Shown here in pieces: positions 1 to 7,893 of a DNA stretch of 12,682 nt; position 1 is the first letter of the stretch, and every line of letters begins with the position of its first letter. A program made the translations under genes and the position numbers. A model generated the notes under the pieces. That model was not told the origin of the DNA, did not search any database, and was given only the letters and a program-made list of their open reading frames with translations. Source of the stretch: an uncultured Bacteroidales bacterium (GTDB lineage Bacteria; Bacteroidota; Bacteroidia; Bacteroidales; UBA932); contig CALADR010000093.1 in NCBI GenBank assembly GCA_937890845.1, positions 1 to 12,682 on the forward strand, read 5' to 3'.

Positions 1-1331
1 GAGATTGCCTCCATTCCTTTGAAAAGCTGGCTGAGCAGGTAACTTTCGTTTGGAGAATGTATCGTATCCCTTTCAAGACCGAAGCCCATAAGAAGCGGGT
101 CAATCTCAAGTATCCTCTGCAGGTCAGCCAGGATAGGAATACTTCCTCCACCTCTGCTCGGAACCGGCTCTATTCCATATACTTCTGTCATGGCTTTGGA
201 TGCAGCCTGATATGCAGGTGATGAAATAGGAATCAGGAAGCCGTTACCTCCATGACAAGGAGTGACCTCTACCTTTACATAATCAGGTGCTATAGCCTTG
301 AAATGCTCCATAAAGAGTCTGGTAATAGTCTCGCTGTCCTGGTTAGGTACAAGTCTCATTGAAATCTTCGCATGCGCCACAGACGGGAGCACTGTCTTGG
401 CACCTTCACCTGTATATCCGCCCCAGATACCGTTTACATCCAGTGACGGCCTGATACCTGCCCTTTCAAGAGATGTGTAGCCCTTCTCACCCTTGACTTC
501 TTTTATGTCAAGGAATGACTTATATTCTTCAAGGTCAAAAGGAGCACGGGCAAGTTTGGCCCTGTCTTCATCTGAAAGCTCTACCACATCATCATAGAAA
601 CCTTTCACAGTTATATGACCATCCTTGTCAATCAGGGATGAAATCATATCACACAGCACATTTATAGGGTTTGCGACAGCTCCGCCGTAATGTCCTGAAT
701 GCAGGTCCTTGTTCGGACCGGTAACCTTAACCTCTACATAAGAAAGTCCTCTCATGCCACAGTTGATAGAAGGTACGGTCTCGGAAATCATCGTGGTATC
801 TGACACCAGGATAATGTCTGCTTTCAGCATATCCTTGTGATCCCTTGCCCAGGCTGCAAGCGAAGGACTTCCTATCTCTTCCTCACCCTCAAGAATAAAC
901 TTGACATTATGTTTCAAAAGTCCTTCCCTGACCATGAACTCAAAAGCCTTGATATGCATGAAGAGCTGGCCCTTGTCATCGTTGGCACCTCTGGCATAAA
1001 TGGCTCCGTCGCGTATTTCAGGCTCGAACGGGTCTGATTTCCACAAATCAAGAGGATCGACAGGCTGCACATCATAATGGCCGTAAACCAGAACTGTAGG
1101 CAGCGAAGGGTCTGTTATCTTTTCTCCGAAAACTACAGGGTGTCCTGCCGTCTCCAGGACCTCGGCCTTATCAGCGCCAGCTTCCATCAAAAGCTCTACA
1201 AGTCTGTCTGCACAGCGTCTCATATCCGGCTTGTGTACTTCGAGAGAACTTACTGAAGGTATTCTGAGAAGGGAAAAAAGTTCTGAAAGAAACCTTTCCC
1301 TGTTTTGTTCGATATACTGTTTCATTTCCAT
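1..1331 (-). CDS. M20-family metallopeptidase (dipeptidase type), 3' end outside window
   Basis: This is a zinc-dependent exopeptidase of the M20 carboxypeptidase/carnosine-dipeptidase group, expected to hydrolyse dipeptides or short peptides, probably in the cytoplasm because no signal peptide is visible. Numbering from the ATG at 1331, the family motifs occur in order: GHYDVQP (metal ligand H85, D87), ARGANDDKG (bridging D118), EGEEEIGS (catalytic E151, metal E152), D178 in VSDTTM, LHSGHYGG (H211, in the dimerisation/lid region), SMRLVP (R326) and a final IHSPNE (metal His about residue 425). The frame is open to the window edge with 443 codons visible; family members are about 450 residues, so only a few C-terminal residues are missing. 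Two in-frame ATGs, 1331 and 1325, are possible; an A-rich stretch (TAAAAAAT) precedes the first. The gene follows the lipoprotein terminator, so it should have its own promoter in 1332-1440, but I found no convincing TAnnTTTG there. Family assignment is secure; substrate is not. Confidence 0.93.
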   Translation of the reverse strand, partial: MEMKQYIEQNRERFLSELFSLLRIPSVSSLEVHKPDMRRCADRLVELLMEAGADKAEVLETAGHPVVFGEKITDPSLPTVLVYGHYDVQPVDPLDLWKSDPFEPEIRDGAIYARGANDDKGQLFMHIKAFEFMVREGLLKHNVKFILEGEEEIGSPSLAAWARDHKDMLKADIILVSDTTMISETVPSINCGMRGLSYVEVKVTGPNKDLHSGHYGGAVANPINVLCDMISSLIDKDGHITVKGFYDDVVELSDEDRAKLARAPFDLEEYKSFLDIKEVKGEKGYTSLERAGIRPSLDVNGIWGGYTGEGAKTVLPSVAHAKISMRLVPNQDSETITRLFMEHFKAIAPDYVKVEVTPCHGGNGFLIPISSPAYQAASKAMTEVYGIEPVPSRGGGSIPILADLQRILEIDPLLMGFGLERDTIHSPNESYLLSQLFKGMEAI

Positions 1332-1446
1332 ATTTTTTAGTGTTTACGTGTTTTCAGGTCCTTGTCTGAAATAATCCAAACAACTTTTAAAGATATGGAA
1401 AATTATCGTTTTATGCAATCAGTCTGATGCTTAAATTTTCTATAAT

Positions 1447-1479
1447 ACAAAAAGCCGGATCAAATCGATTTGACCCGGC
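1447..1479 (-). terminator. Rho-independent terminator of the lipoprotein gene
   Basis: Read on the minus strand, 1479-1469 (GCCGGGTCAAA) pairs with 1464-1454 (TTTGATCCGGC) around a TCGA tetraloop. This gives an 11-bp stem with a single G-U wobble, followed at once by TTTTTGTA. The wobble pair exists only in the minus-strand RNA; on the plus strand the same position is an A-C mismatch, and no T-run follows the hairpin. This fits termination of the minus-strand lipoprotein gene, whose stop codon is at 1502-1504. It separates that gene from the downstream peptidase. Confidence 0.9.
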
Positions 1480-1501
1480 CGGATTATTTGCTGACAATAA
1501 A

Positions 1502-2449
1502 TTAGTTGTTCTTCACGAGTGAAAGACCAAGCCTGAAGTCAGTAGTATTTTTCCACTCACCGCCAAGAGACTGGAACAAGACTCCGATAATTTGCATATC
1601 CTGAGGAATCATATTTTTTTCCATAAGTGCTGAGTAGATAATAAGAATATCATTCATATCTTCCTCAAAACCTTCTACCTTCCTGGTAGTAAATATTGAG
1701 TCAAATTCAGTTTTAGGCAAATAGAGACAAGTCTTGCCGTCTTTTTCCTCTGCCTTCATAGGGATTCCGTTCAAAACCCAGCTCTGGAACTGTTTGATAG
1801 TCTCATTAGAGATAAGATTCATCTTTTCACCCAAAATAGCTGCAAGCATGCCCTTTACCGCAGCCGGCTCCTGCTTTACAAGTTCCATTATCATGTCTGC
1901 AATGGCAGATCCGTCAGAACCTGTTGCAGCTCCGATAATCGCAGCAAGATCAAGCTTTACATTGAAAACTCCGTTAGTCTCTGACCATGCAGCAAGTCCG
2001 TCAACAGAAGAAACCATAGTACCAACATTTTCGCTGAGAGCATTTACCTCTGCCTCTTTAGGAAATGGACCAAAAAATGCACCCATAGCCCAGCCCATAA
2101 GCTTGTCCTGTCCGTTGATAACAGGTTTCTCTACATAAGAAGCGCAGAGATTTCCGTCTGCCTTCAACTCTATAGAGCCGAGTACCTGAGGAAGCATGGC
2201 ACCTCCCATCATGCGGAAAATATTTGCCATATTTTCAGTAGATTCATTTCCGCTCCACACTGTATAAATAGGAGAAGATACAGGAAGATTCTTTTCACCT
2301 TCTGTCTTATAAGTATCAAGTCTGTAGGTTCCTACCATAGGATGCTGCGGAACCTCGTCTTCTCCACCGTTTTTACCCGAATTGTCACAAGATGACACTA
2401 CCGCCGTCATACCAACCATAACGGCCAACATTTTGAAAATCTTTTTCAT
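1502..2449 (-). CDS. Predicted lipoprotein of unknown function, 315 aa
   Basis: I do not recognise the family. The N-terminus is a typical type II signal peptide: MKKIFK, a hydrophobic stretch of about residues 8-18, then the lipobox VSSC with lipidated Cys21. After it comes a polar acidic linker (DNSGKNGGEDE) as a membrane tether. The mature part begins with a phrase MVGTYRLDTYK (38-48) and later has IELKADGNLCASY (93-105), the pattern of alternating strands seen in Bacteroidota lipocalin-like lipoproteins. The middle (about 165-225) looks helical. Cys21 is followed by Asp; in E. coli Asp at +2 retains a lipoprotein in the inner membrane, but Bacteroidota sort by other rules, so location is undecided between periplasmic and surface. 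The gene is monocistronic by appearance: a hairpin separates it from clpX upstream and a strong terminator follows it. An A/T-rich leader precedes the ATG, without a recognisable -7 box. Lipoprotein status is well supported; function is unknown. Confidence 0.88.
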   Translation of the reverse strand: MKKIFKMLAVMVGMTAVVSSCDNSGKNGGEDEVPQHPMVGTYRLDTYKTEGEKNLPVSSPIYTVWSGNESTENMANIFRMMGGAMLPQVLGSIELKADGNLCASYVEKPVINGQDKLMGWAMGAFFGPFPKEAEVNALSENVGTMVSSVDGLAAWSETNGVFNVKLDLAAIIGAATGSDGSAIADMIMELVKQEPAAVKGMLAAILGEKMNLISNETIKQFQSWVLNGIPMKAEEKDGKTCLYLPKTEFDSIFTTRKVEGFEEDMNDILIIYSALMEKNMIPQDMQIIGVLFQSLGGEWKNTTDFRLGLSLVKNN

Positions 2450-2471
2450 AATAATTGAAATTAGTTAAAAA

Positions 2472-2507
2472 CCTTATTTTATTATAAACACGCCGGACGC
2501 CCCGGCG
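2472..2507 (-). terminator. Probable terminator after clpX
   Basis: On the minus strand, 2507-2502 (CGCCGG) pairs perfectly with 2496-2491 (CCGGCG) around a 5-nt loop. The stem is followed by TGTTTATAATAAAATAAGG, which is U-rich but has no clean U-run. It lies about 30 nt after the clpX stop codon and about 40 nt before the lipoprotein start, the right place to end the tig-clpP-clpX transcript. The stem is short, so partial read-through into the lipoprotein gene is possible. Confidence 0.6.
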
Positions 2508-2538
2508 GTAAACTACTTATAACCTTGATATATTCCGA

Positions 2539-3753
2539 CTAACGCTCAAGACGGGCTTTCGCATACTCTACTGTAAGATCGAAAGTCTTCTTTCTGGAAG
2601 ATGGAGCCTCATACATGGCATCCGTCATTATCCGTTCGCAGATGGAGCGGAGTCCCCTTGCTCCCAGCTTGTTCTCAATCGCAGTATCCACTATGAGTTC
2701 AAGCACTCCTGGCTCTACATTAAGCTTTATGCCGTCAAGTTCGAACATTTTCTCATACTGCCTGATAATGGCATTCTTCGGCTCGGTAAGAATCCGAAGA
2801 AGAGCGGCCCTGTCAAGATGGTCCAGATAGGTGATGACAGGAAGCCTTCCTATTATCTCTGGAATAAGACCGTAGGAACGCAAATCCTGGGCAGAAACAT
2901 ACTGGAGGAGATTGTCCTTGTCTACTTTCTGCTTGTTCGTTGCCCCATATCCTATGACCTGGGTATTCATTCTCTGCGCTATACGCCTTTCTATTCCCTC
3001 GAAAGCACCGCCACAGATGAAAAGTATATTCTGTGTATTTACATGTATGAACTCCTGCTCCGGATGCTTGCGGCCTCCCTTTGGCGGAACATTCACCACA
3101 TTGCCTTCAAGAAGTTTCAGCATAGCCTGCTGGACTCCCTCGCCGGACACATCCCTTGTAATGGAAGGGTTGTCGCTCTTGCGGGCAATCTTGTCGATTT
3201 CGTCAATAAAGACGATTCCTCTTTCAGCAAGCTCGACATCGTAGTCAGCCTCCTGAAGCAGACGGGTAAGGATACTTTCAACATCCTCTCCCACATATCC
3301 CGCTTCTGTAAGGACGGTCGCATCCACGATGGTAAAAGGTACCTGGAGAAGCCTGGCTATAGTTTTGGCAATCAATGTCTTTCCAGTACCGGTAGGTCCT
3401 ACCATCAGAATATTTGACTTCTCGAGTTCAAGCTCAGATGTATCCCCAAGGTTGTGGTTTATACGCTTGTAATGGTTATAGACAGCCACGGAAAGAAGCT
3501 TCTTCGCCCTGTCCTGGCCGATAACATACTGGTCCAGATATGCATGTATCTCCTTAGGCTTCATTATCTTGTCCACCTTGCCGTGGCTTTTGTGCGAAGC
3601 CTGCTGCATACTCCCTACATATTCGCTGCAAAGTTTGATACAGTCACTGCAAATACAGGAGTCCAAACCCTGAAGCAGGAGCGGTACTTCATTCTCGCTC
3701 CTGCCACAAAACATGCAATATCTGCTGTCTTTACTATTTTTTCCTTTAGCCAT
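2539..3753 (-). CDS. clpX: ATP-dependent Clp protease ATP-binding subunit ClpX
   Basis: ClpX is the AAA+ unfoldase that recognises substrates, unfolds them and threads them into ClpP in the cytosol. The N-terminal zinc-binding domain has C13-x2-C16 and C35-x2-C38. The AAA+ module has Walker A GPTGTGKT (119-126), pore loop GYVG (152-155), Walker B VFIDEID (181-187), pore-2 loop RKH (228-230) and sensor-2 GARGLRS (364-370). Length (404 aa) is normal. The ClpP-docking loop reads IGY (267-269) where the well-studied proteins have IGF. The start ATG at 3753 shares one base with the clpP stop (TAATG), so translation is probably coupled to clpP and start choice is secure. The gene is last in tig-clpP-clpX and is followed by a hairpin. 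Assignment is secure from multiple class-specific motifs. Confidence 0.98.
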   Translation of the reverse strand: MAKGKNSKDSRYCMFCGRSENEVPLLLQGLDSCICSDCIKLCSEYVGSMQQASHKSHGKVDKIMKPKEIHAYLDQYVIGQDRAKKLLSVAVYNHYKRINHNLGDTSELELEKSNILMVGPTGTGKTLIAKTIARLLQVPFTIVDATVLTEAGYVGEDVESILTRLLQEADYDVELAERGIVFIDEIDKIARKSDNPSITRDVSGEGVQQAMLKLLEGNVVNVPPKGGRKHPEQEFIHVNTQNILFICGGAFEGIERRIAQRMNTQVIGYGATNKQKVDKDNLLQYVSAQDLRSYGLIPEIIGRLPVITYLDHLDRAALLRILTEPKNAIIRQYEKMFELDGIKLNVEPGVLELIVDTAIENKLGARGLRSICERIMTDAMYEAPSSRKKTFDLTVEYAKARLER

Positions 3754-4424
3754 TATTTGTTTTTCTTGGTAAGGATTTCGTCTATCATACCATACTCGAG
3801 AGCTTCAGCAGATGTCATCCAGAAATCCCGGTCTCCGTCTGCAACTATTGTCTCCAACGGCTTGCCTGTATGCTCGGATATGATTCCATAAAGTTCATTC
3901 TTGACTTTAAGTATTTCCCTGGCGGCAATCTCAATATCGGAAGCCTGACCATGGGCACCTCCAAGCGGCTGGTGAATCATTACTCTCGAATGAGGAAGGG
4001 CAGATCTTTTTCCGGCTGCTCCTGCACAAAGAAGGACTGCTCCCATTGATGCAGCCATTCCTGTACAGATAGTAGCCACATCCGGCTCTACCAACTGCAT
4101 CGTATCATATATCCCCAATCCGGACGATACTGAACCGCCCGGAGAGTTGATATAAATCGATATATCTGCAGTATTATCCACAGAAGCCAAATACAGAAGC
4201 TGAGCCTGGATAATGTTCGCCACATCATCATCAATCGGAACACCGAGGAAAATAATCCTGTCCATCATAAGACGGCTGAATACATCCATCGAAGCAACAT
4301 TGAGTTTCCTCTCCTCGATTATAGTCGGATTGATGTAGGCATCATACACCGAATGATAACGGTGCATGGTCAGGGAACTTATTCCATGCTGCAGCCTTAC
4401 ATATCTGTCAAAATCTTTCTCCAT
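3753..4424 (-). CDS. clpP: ATP-dependent Clp protease proteolytic subunit ClpP
   Basis: ClpP is the serine peptidase that forms the barrel-shaped degradation chamber capped by ClpX. The catalytic triad is visible: Ser126 in GMAASMGA, His151 in MIHQPLGG and Asp200 in DRDFWM, with the same S-H and H-D spacings as E. coli ClpP. YINSPGG (91-97) forms part of the substrate-binding/oxyanion region. The 223-residue length includes about 30 residues ahead of the region that begins the mature E. coli enzyme, consistent with a propeptide, although its processing cannot be read from sequence. It starts 7 nt after the tig stop codon and overlaps clpX by one base, so the three genes are almost certainly co-transcribed. 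No substitution in key residues was seen. Confidence 0.98.
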   Translation of the reverse strand: MEKDFDRYVRLQHGISSLTMHRYHSVYDAYINPTIIEERKLNVASMDVFSRLMMDRIIFLGVPIDDDVANIIQAQLLYLASVDNTADISIYINSPGGSVSSGLGIYDTMQLVEPDVATICTGMAASMGAVLLCAGAAGKRSALPHSRVMIHQPLGGAHGQASDIEIAAREILKVKNELYGIISEHTGKPLETIVADGDRDFWMTSAEALEYGMIDEILTKKNK

Positions 4425-4431
4425 CCCTGGA

Positions 4432-5748
4432 TTATTTCAGTTCACGGAACTCTTCTACAGAAACAGTCTTTGCATCAAGTGTAACAACCTCGCGGACAGC
4501 AGCCAGAGTCTTCTGGTCTTCTACCTGCTCAAGGACACGGCGTCCTTCTTTCTCCTGCGCAAGAATGTTGCGCGCATAAGACTCAAGCTGCTCGTCAGGA
4601 ACATTGCCTATGCCGTACATTGCAAACTGATAAGCGGCAAATGCCTTGGCGCTTGCAAGAAGGTCAGCCTCCTCTACCTTGACTTCGTACTTCTCCATAA
4701 GGAAGTTTCTTACCATCTGCCATCTGAAATCAGCAAGGAAAAGGTCAAATTCCTTCTCGATTTCCTCCATAGAGAACTTACCGTCGTTTGCAACGAAAAT
4801 CCATCTCTTGAGGAATTTCTCAGGAAGCGCAATAGCTGCCTTTTCAACAAGATAGTCTTTTGCATCCTTTGAGAACCTGAAATCAGACTCCTGGGTATAT
4901 TCAGAAGCAAGTCTTTCTGCAATCTTTGCATCAAACTCCTCTTCGCTCTTTACATTTCCTTCTCCGAAGATCTTGTCAAAAGTCTCCTGAGTCATAGTGG
5001 CAGGAACGAAAGTCTTCACATTCTTCACTGTCATCTTGAACATAGGATCAAGTGAAGCAAGCTCTTCTTTCTTTACCTTGAGCATAGCTGCGCGGTCAGA
5101 CTCGTCAGTAAATGCCTCGTTTACATTAACATCGAGTTCAGCACCTGGCTTCAAACCTACAAATGAAGGTCTTACAGCTTCTGCTACACTACGAAGAGCG
5201 ACATATGTCCCTTCCACCTTCATGTCAGCCTGCTCGAAATCAACGATGATGAAATCCTCGGCCTTTGCCTCTTCACCATCCTCGAGAGATCCGTACTGCT
5301 TGAGAAGGTTTTCCTTCATCTCAGCCTTTGCCGCATCTGTAGCCTCAATAGTATAATATGGAATCTTGTCATCCTTAGAAAGCTCTACTGCCACTTCAGG
5401 AGTAGTAGCGATATCGAACTTGAATGAGAAGTCATTTCCGTTTGTCCACTCTGTCTGAGGCTGGTCCTCGCTTGGGAGAGGCTCACCCACAACCTTAAGG
5501 TTATTCTCCTTGATAAAACTGTTCAAAGACTCTGAAATGATGTCATTGACAGCATCCACAAGTGCTGACTGTCCGTAAATCCTCTCTCCCAGAGACATTG
5601 GAACCATACCTTTTCTGAAACCTTTGATTTCAGCGGTTTTCCTGTGTCCGTTCAATTTTTTCTTGCGTGCTTCCGCATAGTCTTCTTTCACTATTGAAAG
5701 AGTCAACTCTAGATTGAGGTCGTCAATCCTGTTCTGTTCTATATTCAT
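4432..5748 (-). CDS. tig: Trigger factor, ribosome-associated chaperone
   Basis: Trigger factor binds the ribosome at the exit tunnel and shields nascent chains. The N-terminal domain (about 1-115) carries the ribosome-docking signature GFRKGMVP (43-50), at the same numbering as E. coli F44-R45-K46, but with Met instead of the usual Lys at 48. The middle region (about 150-250), FKBP-like in other bacteria, is strongly divergent: only a trace such as VRPSFVGLKPG is recognisable and the aromatic pocket residues are not evident, so prolyl isomerase activity is doubtful. The C-terminal part (about 250-438) is charged and helical like the chaperone arms. Length (438) is normal. The gene is first in tig-clpP-clpX, the same order as in enterobacteria, and a candidate promoter lies just upstream at 5803-5810. 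Identity is secure from the signature, the length and the gene order. Confidence 0.95.
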   Translation of the reverse strand: MNIEQNRIDDLNLELTLSIVKEDYAEARKKKLNGHRKTAEIKGFRKGMVPMSLGERIYGQSALVDAVNDIISESLNSFIKENNLKVVGEPLPSEDQPQTEWTNGNDFSFKFDIATTPEVAVELSKDDKIPYYTIEATDAAKAEMKENLLKQYGSLEDGEEAKAEDFIIVDFEQADMKVEGTYVALRSVAEAVRPSFVGLKPGAELDVNVNEAFTDESDRAAMLKVKKEELASLDPMFKMTVKNVKTFVPATMTQETFDKIFGEGNVKSEEEFDAKIAERLASEYTQESDFRFSKDAKDYLVEKAAIALPEKFLKRWIFVANDGKFSMEEIEKEFDLFLADFRWQMVRNFLMEKYEVKVEEADLLASAKAFAAYQFAMYGIGNVPDEQLESYARNILAQEKEGRRVLEQVEDQKTLAAVREVVTLDAKTVSVEEFRELK

Positions 5749-5781
5749 ATATTCTGATATTTATATTTTTCTGTCAATTTA

Positions 5782-5804
5782 TGCAAGTTTTGCCAAAGGG
5801 TGCA
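5782..5804. repeat. Imperfect dyad between promoter and tig start
   Basis: A 23-bp inverted repeat is centred on 5793. The outer arms are TGCA (5782-5785 and 5801-5804), and the inner arms TTTG (5789-5792) and CAAA (5794-5797) flank a single central base. The three bases between inner and outer arms on each side do not pair. It overlaps the downstream end of the candidate -7 box by two bases and would span the transcription start. This is the geometry of a repressor operator or a weak leader hairpin. That it is a binding site is an inference from symmetry and position only. Confidence 0.45.
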
Positions 5805-5810
5805 AATATA
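5803..5810 (-). promoter_or_regulatory. Candidate Bacteroidota promoter (-7 box) for tig-clpP-clpX
   Basis: On the minus strand the sequence is TATATTTG, a perfect match to the Bacteroidota -7 consensus TAnnTTTG. It begins directly after the stop codon of the upstream 7TM-HD gene (5812-5814). Transcription would start a few bases downstream, near 5797, giving a leader of roughly 50 nt before the tig ATG at 5748. No TTTG is found at the usual -33 spacing; the nearest, TTG at 5825-5823, is only 12 bp upstream of the box. Support is therefore position plus one box. Confidence 0.6.
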
Positions 5811-5811
5811 A

Positions 5812-7893
5812 TCATTTTTTTTCAATATCATCACCAGCCGAGTCAGATGGCTTTTCAGGAACATTGCGTTTCGGATAAACCACCCTTGCATGGTGTATCT
5901 GCTGGATATAATCTTTCATAACTGTCTTTATCGTATTGAGTTCCCTCAATGTTATATCAGCATCCTCCAGCTGCCCTGCAGACATCTTGGATTCGGTCAC
6001 GCCTTCTACCAAAGCAGATATGCTTGCCGGCGTATAGTCTTTTAATGTCCTCGAAGCCGCTTCAAGGGTATCGCAAATCATGAGAATCACCTGTTCAGGT
6101 GTTTTAGGCTTGTCGCCCTTGTAATAAAAGTCATCAGTATCCTCAGGGTCTCCGCCAGCATTGAGATACTTATTGTAAAAATATGCTGTACAAGTAGTTC
6201 CGTGATGTGTCGTAATAAACTGCCTGACCTCCTGGGGAAGCTTGTATCTTTCAGCCAGGGCCAGTCCGTCAGAGACATGTTTTATTATTTCACGTGCACT
6301 TTCTCGCGGAGAAAGTCCGCTATGATAGTTCGCTCCTGTCGAATCATTCTCGATAAAGCACTGAGGATTGACAGTCTTTCCAATATCGTGATATAATGCG
6401 CCTGCCCGCACCAGAAGGACATCTGCATCAATGGATCTGGCAGCAGCATCTGCCATATTCATAACCTGAAGACAGTGCTGGAATGTACCAGGAGCCTTAT
6501 GAGCGAGCTCAAGAAGAGGCTTATTGTTTGTATCGCACAATTCCAGCAGCCTTGAACTTGAAACAAGCATGAACATCCTTTCAAACAAGTAAATCAGAGG
6601 ATAGCCTGCTACAATAAGCAATGCCCCGAGGAACAGGAAAAATATTATCCGGTAGTCATTGAATCCGTTCACCCCGTCAATCAGCCTGAATGAAAAATAT
6701 GTAAGCAACAGGACTATGAATACGAAGAAGGCAGTGACAAACTGCAGCCACCCTTTATTGAAATAGTTGAAGACATAGATTGCAACGACTCCTGCCACAA
6801 GGTTCATTACAAAGAGTTCCAGGCCATTATGTGAAAAAATCAGCAGAGGCAGCAGCGATATTATATATACAGGAAGAACTACACGCTTCTTGAAAAATGC
6901 GAGCAGGTACAACGCTATAAGTACAAACGGTGCAAGATAAAGGAACGCAGGATCAGCCTTCTCTACAAAAATCGCCATGAAAAACGACAGCAGGAACATC
7001 AGCAACAGGAAAAGATACTTGTTCATGGACTTGAAGACATTCCAGTTCGTATAATAAATAGCGAGAAGAAGGACAGCCACAAGAGCCAGGGCAAGCAGAG
7101 AATTTCCAATCCACAGGAAAACTCTCGGTCCTGTATATCCAAAACTGCTTTCGTACTCTATCCTGTACGAATCAAGCAGCTGCTCGATTTCAGAAGTTAT
7201 CATTTCTCCTTTTGATACAATCAGCTGGCCTGAACTTACAACTCCCGATGTAGGGGAAACATAGTTTACAGACTCTTCATGTACAAGATCAGTTGTATTC
7301 TTATCAAAAATCAGATTCGGAACGATCAGGTCATAAATACCTGAATACAGGCATAATGAGTCAACATTAACTGCAGTGACATAATGGAAAAGCTTATCCG
7401 CCAATGCAGACTTGGCGCCTGCAATATCGAAAACTTCAGTAGCAGGTACTTCTGTAGCTCTCTTATCCTTCTGCACAAAAATAACAGCATCAGACACATC
7501 AGGAAAACCTATGTTCTCCGGCAATTTTTCAACTACTCCTCTGGAGTAGATGTCTGAAACAGCCTTTTCGAGTTCAGGCTTGAAGCGTTCATATTTTCCC
7601 AGACTGACTTGCCTTACGGCCTCCATTGTCTCATTGACAATATTGTCCGAATATCTGAAATATGGTATAACGGCAGAGCCGGCCTGCTCTTTTTCTGCAC
7701 GCAACTGGACTTCAGTCTTGAGTACCGGGAAATCAAATTGAGCCACCAGGGTCTCATACATCCATGGTGCTCCCTTACGGTAATCGTAATTGAACTTCCC
7801 GCTTCTAGGCATGAAAATCAGAAGAAGAGAGAATAGAAGTACCAAGGGAAGATAAACCTTCCATCCGCGCGGAAAACTGGCTTTATCCATCAT
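5812..7893 (-). CDS. 7TM-HD family membrane phosphodiesterase (PgpH-like, likely c-di-AMP specific)
   Basis: This protein has the architecture of the 7TMR-HD family, whose studied member PgpH hydrolyses cyclic di-AMP. One N-terminal membrane segment (about 13-29) precedes an extracytoplasmic domain (about 35-255) of the 7TMR-HDED type. Seven membrane segments follow (about 258-280, 292-310, 314-334, 338-356, 359-377, 383-402, 415-437). The cytoplasmic HD domain has its metal ligands intact: H473 in FQHCLQ, H502-D503 in YHDIGK, H539 in IKHVSDG, H563-H564 in TTHHG and D608 in ICDTLEA. Length (693) is typical of the family. The start at 7893 shares one base with the stop of the preceding acyltransferase-like gene (TAATG), and a second ATG follows immediately, so translation is probably coupled. 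The stop is followed at once by the tig promoter box. Family and intact active site are seen; c-di-AMP as substrate is inferred from family. Confidence 0.92.
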   Translation of the reverse strand: MMDKASFPRGWKVYLPLVLLFSLLLIFMPRSGKFNYDYRKGAPWMYETLVAQFDFPVLKTEVQLRAEKEQAGSAVIPYFRYSDNIVNETMEAVRQVSLGKYERFKPELEKAVSDIYSRGVVEKLPENIGFPDVSDAVIFVQKDKRATEVPATEVFDIAGAKSALADKLFHYVTAVNVDSLCLYSGIYDLIVPNLIFDKNTTDLVHEESVNYVSPTSGVVSSGQLIVSKGEMITSEIEQLLDSYRIEYESSFGYTGPRVFLWIGNSLLALALVAVLLLAIYYTNWNVFKSMNKYLFLLLMFLLSFFMAIFVEKADPAFLYLAPFVLIALYLLAFFKKRVVLPVYIISLLPLLIFSHNGLELFVMNLVAGVVAIYVFNYFNKGWLQFVTAFFVFIVLLLTYFSFRLIDGVNGFNDYRIIFFLFLGALLIVAGYPLIYLFERMFMLVSSSRLLELCDTNNKPLLELAHKAPGTFQHCLQVMNMADAAARSIDADVLLVRAGALYHDIGKTVNPQCFIENDSTGANYHSGLSPRESAREIIKHVSDGLALAERYKLPQEVRQFITTHHGTTCTAYFYNKYLNAGGDPEDTDDFYYKGDKPKTPEQVILMICDTLEAASRTLKDYTPASISALVEGVTESKMSAGQLEDADITLRELNTIKTVMKDYIQQIHHARVVYPKRNVPEKPSDSAGDDIEKK

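Noticed and set aside
298..1037. Small plus-strand ORFs of 60 and 66 codons
   Set aside because: Both are antisense within the M20 peptidase frame, which shows the full set of metal and catalytic residues.
1332..1440. TAATTTTC (minus strand, 1405-1398) as promoter of the M20 peptidase
   Set aside because: It matches TAnnTTTG except the last G, but no TTTG lies at the -33 distance. Too weak to annotate, although some promoter is expected here.
2818..3417. 199-codon plus-strand ORF
   Set aside because: It lies wholly antisense inside clpX, whose motifs prove the minus-strand frame. The product has no recognisable features, and no start signal or promoter is seen.
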